Assembly (NCBI GenBank): GCA_902783735.1
Contig: CACZSE010000023.1
Coordinates: forward strand, 1-10,279
Direction: 5' to 3'
Source: an uncultured Lachnospiraceae bacterium
Lineage (GTDB): Bacteria; Bacillota; Clostridia; Lachnospirales; Lachnospiraceae
DNA: 10,279 bases
Part shown: positions 1 to 7,099 of the stretch, piece after piece
Layout of the letters: each line of letters starts with the position of its first letter
Position numbering within the stretch: position 1 is the first letter of the stretch
Position numbers and translations under genes: made by a program
The notes under the pieces: model-generated
What the model saw: only the letters and a program-made list of their open reading frames with translations
What the model was told of the DNA's origin: nothing
Database searches by the model: none

Positions 1-986
1 AGGGTTCTAAACTTCTCAAGCGTTTTATAGAAGAAAATGTAGGTACCATTGAACTGGCTGCCGAAGAAAGAGCCAAGGTTTCGGAACACATACTTTCTGT
101 TACCGATGAAGTCAGTGAAAGCGTTGAGATCCTTAAAAAAGGACTTGATGAGATCAGTGAGACATCAAATCTTGTATGTGATGCTATCGAGCAGATCGGT
201 CAGGGCAACGGCGAAAATGTGAATGCGGTTGAGCTGCAGACAAAGATGACCAGTGACATTCAGGAACTGTTAGATGAGACCGATAAGATCACTATCGAGG
301 CTGTAAATGTTTCACAGGATATGGCCAATACCCTTGAAAAGAGTTTAAAGGATATGGAAAGCCTTGCACAGCAGTCATTTGAGACAACACGTGTTGGTAA
401 TGAGATGATGCAGGCAGCCGAGAATCAGCAGAAATTCTCTGAAGATGCCATGAACATAACTGATATCATCTTTAAGATATCTGCCCAGACAAACCTTCTT
501 GCACTCAATGCTTCTATTGAAGCAGCCAGAGCCGGTGAGGCAGGAAAAGGATTTGCTGTTGTTGCAAGTGAGATATCAAACCTTGCTGCACAGACTAAGG
601 AATCTACCGAAAAGATCAGTAACATTCTCCAAGAACTCACACAGAATGCCCAGGATGTTTCCGATAAAGCAGGACAGACTGTTCAAATGGCAAATACGCA
701 AAAGGAGCTTGTTGAACTCAATAAGACCATGCTTAATGAATCAAAGGAATATTCACAGAAGCTCGGTGATACTCTGGAGATCGTTAAGAATGATATGAAT
801 AAGATCAAGTCATCAAATGATGAGGTTGTAAACAGTACATCGATGTTACTTGCAACAAGCGAAGAGTTTACGGCCAGCACCGAAGAGACTATTGCAATAA
901 GTCAGAGAAATGTAAGCAAGATCGAAGAATCGATCGAGATAATGGCTCATATCTCGGAAAGAATGTTAGAGCTTGCTGACAGATAA
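1..986 (+). CDS. Methyl-accepting chemotaxis protein, C-terminal signalling part (5' end outside the window)
   Basis: This is the cytoplasmic signalling part of a chemoreceptor, which passes ligand information to the CheA kinase through CheW. The reading frame is open from base 3 (first full codon) to the TAA at 984-986, giving 327 visible residues. The start codon, any sensor domain and any membrane spans lie upstream of the window, so an internal GTG at 219 is not a true start. The diagnostic evidence is the conserved hairpin tip at about 487-575, reading [18 protein letters not shown] followed by [11 protein letters not shown]. Around it are long heptad-rich helices full of Glu, Gln, Ser and Ala, as expected for the antiparallel coiled coil and its methylation sites. 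The protein ends MLELADR, without a CheR-tethering pentapeptide. It is followed by a hairpin terminator. Family assignment is very secure; the ligand is unknown. Confidence 0.96.
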   Translation, partial: GSKLLKRFIEENVGTIELAAEERAKVSEHILSVTDEVSESVEILKKGLDEISETSNLVCDAIEQIGQGNGENVNAVELQTKMTSDIQELLDETDKITIEAVNVSQDMANTLEKSLKDMESLAQQSFETTRVGNEMMQAAENQQKFSEDAMNITDIIFKISAQTNLLALNASIEAARAGEAGKGFAVVASEISNLAAQTKESTEKISNILQELTQNAQDVSDKAGQTVQMANTQKELVELNKTMLNESKEYSQKLGDTLEIVKNDMNKIKSSNDEVVNSTSMLLATSEEFTASTEETIAISQRNVSKIEESIEIMAHISERMLELADR

Positions 987-1007
987 TTATTGTATTTATA
1001 AAAAAAC

Positions 1008-1037
1008 TTGACAATATATATATAAAGCAAGGATAAT
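1008..1037 (+). promoter_or_regulatory. Sigma-A type promoter of the ABC importer operon
   Basis: A perfect -35 box TTGACA (1008-1013) is followed after 18 bases by GATAAT (1032-1037), five of six matches to the -10 consensus. The spacer is A+T rich. Transcription should start near 1042-1045, which is inside the left arm of the hairpin at 1038-1069. The leader would then be about 65 bases, ending in a strong AAGGAG site (1098-1103) six bases before the ATG at 1110. Confidence 0.75.
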
Positions 1038-1072
1038 AGGCACTGGAAGATAAAGATCTTCCGGTGCCTTTT
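1038..1072 (+). terminator. Rho-independent terminator of the chemoreceptor gene, overlapping the next promoter
   Basis: Left arm 1038-1050 (AGGCACTGGAAGA) pairs with right arm 1057-1069 (TCTTCCGGTGCCT) over 13 base pairs with one G-U pair, around a six-base loop. It is followed by a short TTTT run (1069-1072). The T run is short, so efficiency is uncertain. The stem begins directly after the -10 box of the downstream promoter. Confidence 0.7.
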
Positions 1073-1109
1073 AGGTGCATACAATTTACTCAAAGAAAAG
1101 GAGAATATT

Positions 1110-2624
1110 ATGAGGAATTACACAAAAAAATTCCTTGTGATGTTGTTGGTTTCCTTAATGGCTACTGCACTGTGCGCATGCGCAGGCGGTAAGGCAGGTT
1201 CGGCGGATGCCGATTCTTTGATCACTATTGGTATACCTCAGGATCTTGACGACAGTCTTGACCCCCACATTGCAGAAGGGGCAGGAACGAGAGAGGTATT
1301 ATTTAATGTATTTGAAGGTTTGGTAAAACCGAATAGTAATGGTGATCTTATACCTGCCGTGGCTAGTGACTACAGCATCAACGAGGACGGAACGGTTTAT
1401 ACGTTTACACTCAGAGAGGGCGTAAAGTTCCACAACGGAAAGACAGTTACGGTACAGGATGTCAAAGCTTCACTTGATAAATGTGCCGGTACTGAGAGTG
1501 GTGAGCCCTTGGTAGCGGCTTTTTCAGCCGTAAAAGAAGTAAATACACCCGATGATAAGACAATAGAAGTTGTCTTAAATGAGCCCGACACCGATTTCCT
1601 GCCGAACATGACGGCAGCCATACTGCCTGCGGATCATCTTGATGCATCGGTAGAGCTTATCGGAACAGGCCCCTACAAGTATGTATCGCGTTCACCTCAG
1701 GAGAATATCGTGCTTGAAAGTTTTGATGATTATTGGGGAGAAAAGGCAAAGATCAAGAACGTGGTTCTTAAGATAGTTGCCGATGCCGATACGATAGTGA
1801 TGAATCTTGAAGGTGGTTCGATCGATCTTATGGCTCGACTTTCAACTACTCAGGCTTCACAGCTTTCGGATAAGTTTGATATATACGAAGGAACAATGAA
1901 CCTTGTACAGGCAGTATATCTTAACAATGCTGTAGAGCCTTTTAATGACCCTAAGGTCCGTCAGGCACTTTGTTATGCTGTAGATATCCAGCAGATCATG
2001 GACTTTGTATCGGACGGAAAGGGAACCGAGACCGGTTCGAGCATGTTCCCTGCATTCGGTAAATATTATATGAAAGAGCTCAATGATATTTACAATACCG
2101 ATACTGCAAAGGCTAAGCAGCTTCTTGCCGAAGCAGGATATCCGGACGGATTTACATTTACGATATCTGTACCCAGTAATTACCAGCAGCATGTAGATAC
2201 GGCTCAGGTAATAAAGGAACAGCTTAAGGAGATAGGAGTTACGGCAAACATAAACCTCATCGAGTGGGATTCATGGTTAAACGATGTATATATCGGGCGT
2301 AACTTCGAAGCTACGGTAATAGGTGTTGATGCATCTACACTTACCGCCAGTGCGATGCTCGGAAGATTTGTCAGTGATTCGGGAAAGAATTTTATAAATT
2401 ACAACAATCCCGAATATGATGCAGCTTATGCAGTGGCATTTACAAGCACCGATGATGATGTTCGTACACAGAAGTACAAAGAATGCGAACGTATATTGGC
2501 AGAGGATGCGGCAAATGTTTATATCCAGGATCTTCCGAATCTGGTAGCACTTAACAATAAGTTCGGAGGTTATGAATTCTATCCGTTATATGTAATGGAT
2601 TTTTCTAAACTCTATTTGAAATAA
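1110..2624 (+). CDS. Family 5 solute-binding lipoprotein of a peptide/nickel-type ABC importer
   Basis: This 504-residue protein is the extracellular solute receptor of the importer encoded by the next three genes. It has a lipoprotein signal: KK at 6-7, a hydrophobic stretch at about 8-21, and a cysteine-rich cleavage region with C22 and C24. The likely lipidated residue is C24, in the box L-C-A-C, which is not a textbook lipobox. Family 5 (DppA/OppA/NikA) hallmarks follow in order: LDPH (50-53), FNVFEGLV (66-72 region), YTFTLREGVKFHNG (97-110), GTGPYKY (185-191), FDDYWG (205-210) and PFNDPKVRQALCYAVD (277-292). Length is typical. Start ATG 1110 is supported by AAGGAG six bases upstream. It is first in the operon, 17 bases before the first permease, as is usual for a receptor made in excess. 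The solute (peptide, nickel complex or other) cannot be assigned. Confidence 0.94.
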   Translation: MRNYTKKFLVMLLVSLMATALCACAGGKAGSADADSLITIGIPQDLDDSLDPHIAEGAGTREVLFNVFEGLVKPNSNGDLIPAVASDYSINEDGTVYTFTLREGVKFHNGKTVTVQDVKASLDKCAGTESGEPLVAAFSAVKEVNTPDDKTIEVVLNEPDTDFLPNMTAAILPADHLDASVELIGTGPYKYVSRSPQENIVLESFDDYWGEKAKIKNVVLKIVADADTIVMNLEGGSIDLMARLSTTQASQLSDKFDIYEGTMNLVQAVYLNNAVEPFNDPKVRQALCYAVDIQQIMDFVSDGKGTETGSSMFPAFGKYYMKELNDIYNTDTAKAKQLLAEAGYPDGFTFTISVPSNYQQHVDTAQVIKEQLKEIGVTANINLIEWDSWLNDVYIGRNFEATVIGVDASTLTASAMLGRFVSDSGKNFINYNNPEYDAAYAVAFTSTDDDVRTQKYKECERILAEDAANVYIQDLPNLVALNNKFGGYEFYPLYVMDFSKLYLK

Positions 2625-2641
2625 TTTAAAGGAGAGACATT

Positions 2642-3586
2642 ATGAGATACGTCTTTAAGAAGATACTAAGCAGTATTATAACGTTATTCATAGTGTCTCT
2701 CCTTGTCTTTGTGGCATTTGCTCTGATACCCGGAGATCCTGCACTTTCCCGTCTCGGAACCAATGCCACAGAGTCTGCGCTTGCTTCTTTACGCCACCAG
2801 ATGGGGTTGGATAAGCCTCTTATGGTCAGGTATTTTATTTGGCTGGGATCTGCCCTGAGGGGGGATTTCGGTACCAGCTACAGTTACAGCATGTCTGTTA
2901 CATCAATGATAGCGGATAAGCTGCCCATAACCGTTACACTGATGATCTATTCACTTTTGCTTATGATCGTTATATCCGTTCCGCTTGGAGTATATGCTTC
3001 GTATAAGGAAGGGACGCTGATCGACAGGATCATACAGATCATAAATCAGATAGTAATGGCAATACCTCCATTTTTTTCAGGGATACTGATCACTTTGTTT
3101 TTTGGCATGATACTCAGGATATTTACTCCGGGTGGTTTTGTGAGTATTTCCAAAAATGCAGTGGGATTTTTTGGATTTATGTTCTTTCCGTCTTTAGCCA
3201 TCGCACTTCCGAAAAGTGCCATGGTCCTGAATCTTCTTTACTCATCGTTAAACGGAGAAAAAAAGAAGGATTATGTCCGTACGGCATACAGCAGAGGTAA
3301 CAGATCAAAAACGGTATTTTTCGGACATATGCTCAAAAATGCATCCATACCGACTATAACCTTTTTGGGAATGGCTCTCGCAGATATAATTGCCGGAAGT
3401 ATCATTATTGAGCAGGTATTTGGCATACCGGGACTGGGAAGGATACTCCTTACATCTATACAGAACAGAGACTATCCGGTGGTCATAGCGATAATAATGC
3501 TGGTGGCTGTGGTAGTTATAATATGCAATCTTGCAGTTGACATAATATATAGAATCGTTGATCCCAGAGTGGAAGAAAATACATGA
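2642..3586 (+). CDS. ABC importer permease, DppB/NikB type
   Basis: This 314-residue inner-membrane protein is one half of the channel for the solute bound by the upstream lipoprotein. The family pattern is complete: the N-terminal span at about 8-29 ending in IPGDP (29-33), the MGLDKPL segment (54-60), the GDFGTSY element (74-80), further spans at about 96-118, 133-158 and 178-199, and the coupling (EAA) loop from KKDYVRTAYSRG (208-219). The end is EQVFGIPGLGRILL (257-270), a last span and VDPR (306-309). The coupling loop reads AYSRG where many relatives have ARAKG, a mild difference. An AAAGGAGAG site lies just before the ATG. The stop overlaps the next start (ATGA), indicating translational coupling. 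Confidence 0.95.
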   Translation: MRYVFKKILSSIITLFIVSLLVFVAFALIPGDPALSRLGTNATESALASLRHQMGLDKPLMVRYFIWLGSALRGDFGTSYSYSMSVTSMIADKLPITVTLMIYSLLLMIVISVPLGVYASYKEGTLIDRIIQIINQIVMAIPPFFSGILITLFFGMILRIFTPGGFVSISKNAVGFFGFMFFPSLAIALPKSAMVLNLLYSSLNGEKKKDYVRTAYSRGNRSKTVFFGHMLKNASIPTITFLGMALADIIAGSIIIEQVFGIPGLGRILLTSIQNRDYPVVIAIIMLVAVVVIICNLAVDIIYRIVDPRVEENT

Positions 3587-4377
3587 AGAAACAAAAGAAA
3601 ATGAATTTCAATATCATATTGGGATGTATCTTACTGGCAATAACGCTCATTCCGGCATTGATAGGTCTTGTATGGACGCCCTATGATCCCCAAAAGATGG
3701 ATTCCTCATTAAAACTTGCAGGTTCCGGGATCAGACATATATTCGGGTGTGATAATTTTGGCCGCGATATCTTCAGCAGGATCATGTCAGGAAGCGGGAT
3801 CACAGTCATGATAGCTGTGGGAACAGTAGCGTTAGGCAGCATTTTGGGAACTGTCATCGGCGCATTTACCGGATATTTCGGAGGGTTGATCGATGAGGCA
3901 CTCATGAGAATAAACGATGTTGCTCTGGCTTTTCCGAGCCTTTTACTTGCACTGGTTATGGTGTCTTTGCTTGGAACCGGAAAATATCAGGTGATGTTGG
4001 CACTCGGGATCGCTTTTATTCCAAGTTACGCAAGAATAGTGAGAAGTGAATACATAAGAATAAAGAACCTCGATTTTGTGAAAGCCGCAAGGCTCGCCGG
4101 AGCAGGGGATCTCAGGATAATGTTTGTTCACATATTGCCTAACACAAAGACGGTTCTTCTCAGTTCGGTTATGATAGGGTTTAACAATGCGATATTGGCG
4201 GAAGCAGGATTGAGTTTCCTTGGTATCGGTGTACAGCCACCGGATGCCAGTCTGGGAAGGATGCTTAGTGAGGCGCAGTCGTATATGTTTGTGAATCCGG
4301 GATATGTTCTGTTTACTGGAGCAACCATTGTAATGATCATATTGGGTTTTTCGCTTATAAGTAAGGAGATCGGTTAA
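3583..4377 (+). CDS. ABC importer permease, DppC/NikC type, with shortened C-terminus
   Basis: This is the second channel subunit, partner of the preceding permease. It begins at an ATGA overlap with that gene. Its 264 residues show an N-terminal span (about 9-30), the family element FGCDNFGRDIFSRI (54-67, usually close to GTDNLGRDVLSR), spans at about 72-96 and 112-131, the coupling loop DFVKAARLAGAGDLRIMFVHILPN (starting at 164), and EAGLSFLGIGVQPPDASLG (207-225). After the last span the protein stops at GFSLISKEIG. Most relatives continue for roughly ten or more residues with a G-D-G-L-R-D-x-x-D-P-R-like tail, so this C-terminus is short. The bases coding its last residues also form the ribosome site AAGGAG (4363-4368) of the next gene, which starts one base after the stop. 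Confidence 0.94.
   Translation: MKKQKKMNFNIILGCILLAITLIPALIGLVWTPYDPQKMDSSLKLAGSGIRHIFGCDNFGRDIFSRIMSGSGITVMIAVGTVALGSILGTVIGAFTGYFGGLIDEALMRINDVALAFPSLLLALVMVSLLGTGKYQVMLALGIAFIPSYARIVRSEYIRIKNLDFVKAARLAGAGDLRIMFVHILPNTKTVLLSSVMIGFNNAILAEAGLSFLGIGVQPPDASLGRMLSEAQSYMFVNPGYVLFTGATIVMIILGFSLISKEIG
4363..4368 (+). promoter_or_regulatory. Ribosome binding site for the fused ATPase, inside the permease gene
   Basis: AAGGAG lies within the last codons of the upstream permease and ends ten bases before the GTG at 4379. It supports this non-ATG start and implies that the two genes are translated in series. Confidence 0.75.
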
Positions 4378-4378
4378 C

Positions 4379-5917
4379 GTGGAAGGACTTTTACATGTAG
4401 AAGATCTGAATATAGAATTTCATGACCACATAGTACCGGAGACGGTTGTATACGATTTTGACCTTGACATGAAGGAAGGCGAGATAGTAGGTCTTGTGGG
4501 CGAATCGGGTTCCGGAAAGTCTATGTCGGCACTCGCAATAGCGGGACTTTTAAGCAGACATGACATGAAAAAAAGAGGAGTCATTCGCTTTGAGGGTAAA
4601 AGCATACTTGATTGCCCGAGAGAAGAGTTAAGACAGCTTCAGGGTGATGAGATCTGCATAATATTTCAGGAGCCTTTAACATCTTTAAACCCTGTTAAAA
4701 AGATCGGATGGCAGGTAGAGGAATCGCTACGGATACATACGGATCTGCCTCCTGAAATACGAAAACAAAAAGCGCTTGAAGCCCTTAAAGAAGTGGAACT
4801 TGATGACCCTCAAAGGGTTTATGATTCTTACCCTCATGAACTTTCCGGAGGGATGAGACAGCGTGTCATGATAGCGGCGGCAATGGTGGGAAATCCGAAA
4901 CTTCTCATAGCGGATGAACCGACAACGGCTCTTGATGTTACGGTCCAAAGTCAGATAGTTGAATTACTTAAAAAAATAAATAAAGAGAAAAAAACCGCTA
5001 TTCTGTTTATAAGCCATGATCTGAGTCTTGTGGGACAATTGTGTCAACGGGTTTTGGTCATGAAAAACGGTTATGTTGTTGAAGAAGGGACTGTGGAGGA
5101 GATATTCGATCATCCGAAGGAGAGCTATACTCAAAAGCTGATTTCGGCCATTCCAAAGTGTGAGGGTGCTCAGGATACCGTAAAGAACAATCCTGTTCTT
5201 GCCGAAGTGGAAGATGTCTGTGTATCGTTTACTAAGAGAAAAGGGCTTAAAAAAGAAACAAAAGAAGTTTTGAAGCATGTCTCTTTACAGATAAATGAAG
5301 GTGAGATCCTTGGTCTTGTAGGAGAGTCTGGATGCGGGAAATCCACGCTTGCAAAGACTATCATAGGTTTATTAAAGCCGCAAAGCGGAAGGGTAAATAC
5401 GAAATATCCGAATACCCAGATGATATTTCAGGATCCTTACGGCTCACTTAATCCGACCAAGACTGTGGGTTTTATCATGGAAGAGCCTTTGAAAAACCTT
5501 ACTGAAATGTCTGAACAGGAAAGAAGAGCGCTTGCGGAGGAGATGATAACCAGGGTTGGACTCGATCCGATGTATCTTTCAAGATATCCGTCTGAGCTTT
5601 CGGGTGGTCAGAGACAGCGGGTATGCATAGCAACGGCTCTTATGTTAAAACCAAAGCTTATCATAGCGGATGAACCCGTATCGGCGCTCGATGTTACCAT
5701 TCAGGCTGAAGTATTAAAACTCATGAGTGATCTTCATAATGAATTGGGAATAAGTTTCTTGTTCATATCTCATGATCTCAGAGTTGTATATAAGATGTGT
5801 GACCGGATATTGGTCATGAAGTCGGGCGAGATAGTTGAAGAGGGAAACAGAAGCGATATATACGAGCATCCGAAGCATACTTACACCAAAGAACTGCTAA
5901 AAAGCGCCGGACTTTGA
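4379..5917 (+). CDS. Tandem ABC ATPase (DppD-DppF type fusion) of the importer
   Basis: This 512-residue cytoplasmic protein supplies both nucleotide-binding domains of the importer and powers transport by ATP hydrolysis. Domain 1 has Walker A GESGSGKS (41-48), Q-loop Q97, signature LSGGMRQR (155-162), Walker B LLIADE (175-180) and switch H213. Domain 2 has Walker A GESGCGKS (315-322), Q-loop Q351, signature LSGGQRQR (407-414), Walker B LIIADE (427-432) and H465. All catalytic elements are intact in both halves. A linker at about 260-275 joins them. In the DppD/DppF and OppD/OppF systems the two halves are separate genes; GsiA and YejF are known fused examples. I see no cysteine cluster of the kind that binds an iron-sulfur cluster in some DppD/OppD tails. 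The GTG start is one base after the permease stop. It is the last gene of the operon, and no clear terminator follows. Confidence 0.96.
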   Translation: MEGLLHVEDLNIEFHDHIVPETVVYDFDLDMKEGEIVGLVGESGSGKSMSALAIAGLLSRHDMKKRGVIRFEGKSILDCPREELRQLQGDEICIIFQEPLTSLNPVKKIGWQVEESLRIHTDLPPEIRKQKALEALKEVELDDPQRVYDSYPHELSGGMRQRVMIAAAMVGNPKLLIADEPTTALDVTVQSQIVELLKKINKEKKTAILFISHDLSLVGQLCQRVLVMKNGYVVEEGTVEEIFDHPKESYTQKLISAIPKCEGAQDTVKNNPVLAEVEDVCVSFTKRKGLKKETKEVLKHVSLQINEGEILGLVGESGCGKSTLAKTIIGLLKPQSGRVNTKYPNTQMIFQDPYGSLNPTKTVGFIMEEPLKNLTEMSEQERRALAEEMITRVGLDPMYLSRYPSELSGGQRQRVCIATALMLKPKLIIADEPVSALDVTIQAEVLKLMSDLHNELGISFLFISHDLRVVYKMCDRILVMKSGEIVEEGNRSDIYEHPKHTYTKELLKSAGL

Positions 5918-5949
5918 TATTAATATGTGAAAAAAGTGTATTTTTGATA

Positions 5950-5976
5950 TTATATTATCAGTTTTATTGCCGATAA
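5950..5976 (+). promoter_or_regulatory. Possible sigma-28 (FliA/SigD) promoter before the small unknown gene
   Basis: The spacer holds GCCGATAA at 5969-5976, identical to the -10 box of flagellar sigma-28 promoters (consensus TAAAGTTT, 11 bases, GCCGATAA). The -35 side is weaker: TTATATTA sits at the exact spacing (5950-5957), and TATA at 5951-5954 matches three of four core TAAA bases. The predicted start is near 5983, giving a leader of about 31 bases before ATG 6014. I found no good sigma-A promoter in this 96-base spacer. The shorter string CCGATAA also occurs inside genes here, for example near 661 and 6923, so chance remains possible. Confidence 0.45.
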
Positions 5977-5997
5977 ATTATATGTAAGAATATGTAG

Positions 5998-6005
5998 AAA
6001 GGTGG
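5998..6005 (+). promoter_or_regulatory. Ribosome binding site that fixes the start of the small unknown gene
   Basis: AAAGGTGG ends eight bases before ATG 6014. In-frame GTG codons at 6002 and 6005 fall inside this site and cannot be the start. A second ATG at 6020 lies 14 bases away, less suitable. Confidence 0.6.
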
Positions 6006-6013
6006 TGCGTGAC

Positions 6014-6397
6014 ATGGGCATGAATATCAATGACAGCTTCAGATTTATGCAGGGTTATCGTATAAATGATATTCCTAAAGCCGATGACAGGCAGGTTCTT
6101 TTACCTGAACCCAAACCTCAGGAACAGCCTAAACAGTCTCACGTGACCATAGAGCCTTTAGAGGATAAGCGTCCTAAGACTACCGATCCCGCAAAGGTAT
6201 CTCTTTCATTTAACAAAAATGAAGATTACGGATATATCGGCAGAGATAAAGATCTGTCTACACTTGATATGGAGAAAGCCATATCTATGATGAGACAGGA
6301 TTCGATATTGCAGGACTATCAGTATTTCGTCGGAAGCAGTAAGAACATCTTCAGTTCCGAGGACGGAACGGTCATTGCAAAAGAGAATAAGTTTTGA
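6014..6397 (+). CDS. Small protein of unknown function (127 residues)
   Basis: I do not recognise this protein with confidence. It has no signal peptide, membrane span or cysteine, so it is probably cytoplasmic or exported by a non-Sec route. Three parts are visible: an N-terminal segment (1-30); a hydrophilic linker rich in Pro, Gln and Lys, including PEPKPQEQPKQ (31-41) and reaching about residue 60; and a more structured C-terminal part (about 75-123). The last contains LDMEKAISMMRQDSILQDYQ, predicted helical, then YFVGSSKNIFSSEDGTVIAK, which resembles a short beta element. Codon use matches the neighbours, and the gene has a good ribosome site and a terminator behind it, so it is very likely real. 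A flagellar or motility role is suggested only by the sigma-28-like promoter upstream. A FlaG-like protein is one alternative I cannot support from motifs. Confidence 0.82.
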   Translation: MGMNINDSFRFMQGYRINDIPKADDRQVLLPEPKPQEQPKQSHVTIEPLEDKRPKTTDPAKVSLSFNKNEDYGYIGRDKDLSTLDMEKAISMMRQDSILQDYQYFVGSSKNIFSSEDGTVIAKENKF

Positions 6398-6403
6398 TAA
6401 TGT

Positions 6404-6432
6404 TTGATGAAGAACGATAAAAGTGTTAGAAT
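6404..6432 (+). promoter_or_regulatory. Promoter of the yqeG-type gene with extended -10, overlapping a terminator
   Basis: TTGATG (6404-6409, four of six matches) is separated by exactly 17 bases from TAGAAT (6427-6432, five of six). The -10 is preceded by TG at 6424-6425 with one base between, forming an extended -10 (TGTTAGAAT). Initiation is expected near 6439, inside the hairpin at 6430-6461, leaving a leader of about 59 bases. Confidence 0.55.
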
Positions 6433-6466
6433 AGGTCGTATTCGATTGAGTACGACCTATTATTTT
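6430..6466 (+). terminator. Rho-independent terminator of the small unknown gene
   Basis: Arms 6430-6440 (AATAGGTCGTA) and 6451-6461 (TACGACCTATT) are perfectly complementary over 11 base pairs with a ten-base loop, followed by a T-rich run TATTATTTT. It lies 32 bases after the stop of the small gene and overlaps the promoter of the next gene. Confidence 0.8.
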
Positions 6467-6497
6467 GTGACTGAAGGCTACGTACAGAGAGGTAAAC

Positions 6498-7019
6498 ATG
6501 TTTTTTGACAGATTTTATCCGACCAGATACTATGAGTCGGCATATATCATAGATTATAAGGAACTTTATGAAGAAGGATACAGAGGCATCATTTACGATC
6601 TTGACAATACGCTCGTACCTCACGGTGCGCGGGCCGATGACAGGGCGGTAGAATTATTAAAAGGTCTGATGGACATTGGATTTGAGATATTTTTCCTTTC
6701 AAACAACAGGGAAGCCAGAGTAAAGATGTTCAACGAGCGGATCGGAGCAAAATATATATATAAAGCGAATAAGCCGGATCCGAAGGGATATCTGGAAGCG
6801 GCAAAGACGATGAACTGCACTCCAAAGCAGACACTTGTGGTGGGAGATCAGCTGTTTACGGACATTTGGGGAGCAAACAGAGCGAACATGACATCACTGC
6901 TGGTAGTGCCCATAGACAGATCGACCGATAAGATCCAGATCGTGTTAAAAAGAAAGTTTGAAAAGATCATTATAAAGAAGTATCTTAAGTCTCATGAAAT
7001 CATACGTAAATTTTCTTAA
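6498..7019 (+). CDS. yqeG: YqeG-family HAD phosphatase (subfamily IIIA)
   Basis: This 173-residue soluble protein belongs to the haloacid dehalogenase phosphatase superfamily. All four motifs are present: motif I DLDNTL with nucleophile D34 and acid D36, motif II SNN with S68, motif III K92 in NKPDP, and motif IV GDQLFTD with D117 and D122. The segment HGARADD after motif I and the WGANRANMTSLLVVPI end are typical of YqeG. Length is close to the family norm. The eukaryotic relatives (Gep4, PTPMT-like in function) dephosphorylate phosphatidylglycerophosphate, but the substrate of bacterial YqeG is not settled, so only a phosphatase role is claimed. The start ATG 6498 follows GAGAGG (6487-6492). 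The C-terminus is very basic (about 151-172), which could favour membrane or nucleic-acid contact; this is inference. Confidence 0.93.
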   Translation: MFFDRFYPTRYYESAYIIDYKELYEEGYRGIIYDLDNTLVPHGARADDRAVELLKGLMDIGFEIFFLSNNREARVKMFNERIGAKYIYKANKPDPKGYLEAAKTMNCTPKQTLVVGDQLFTDIWGANRANMTSLLVVPIDRSTDKIQIVLKRKFEKIIIKKYLKSHEIIRKFS

Positions 7020-7026
7020 AAAATTC

Positions 7027-7053
7027 TTGCTTTAAAAAAGACAATAGTATAAT
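7027..7053 (+). promoter_or_regulatory. Promoter of efp
   Basis: A perfect TATAAT box sits at 7048-7053. The -35 is ambiguous: TTGCTT (7027-7032) gives a 15-base spacer, while TTCTTG (7024-7029) gives 18. Transcription would start near 7060, with a leader of about 40 bases ending in AGGAGG before ATG 7100. There is no convincing terminator between yqeG and this promoter, so some read-through into efp is likely. Confidence 0.6.
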
Positions 7054-7099
7054 ATATTATAGGATTTAAACGTTGATGTAGTATTTAGGAGGAAAAATT

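Noticed and set aside
219..221. GTG as a possible start of the chemoreceptor gene
   Set aside because: The same frame is open and chemoreceptor-like back to base 3, so this is an internal valine codon.
4379..5917. Possible frame fusion error joining two separate ATPase genes
   Set aside because: Both domains are complete, the linker is of reasonable length, and natural fusions of this kind (GsiA, YejF) are known.
5913..5952. Direct repeat TTTGATATTA (5913-5922 and 5943-5952) and an A/T-only hairpin TGATA...TATCA in the spacer after the ATPase gene
   Set aside because: Ten-base A+T-rich repeats are expected by chance here, and the five-base-pair A-U stem is too weak to call a terminator.
7003..7026. 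AATTTT/AAAATT hairpin at the end of yqeG as a terminator
   Set aside because: The stem is only A-T pairs and has no distinct T run behind it.
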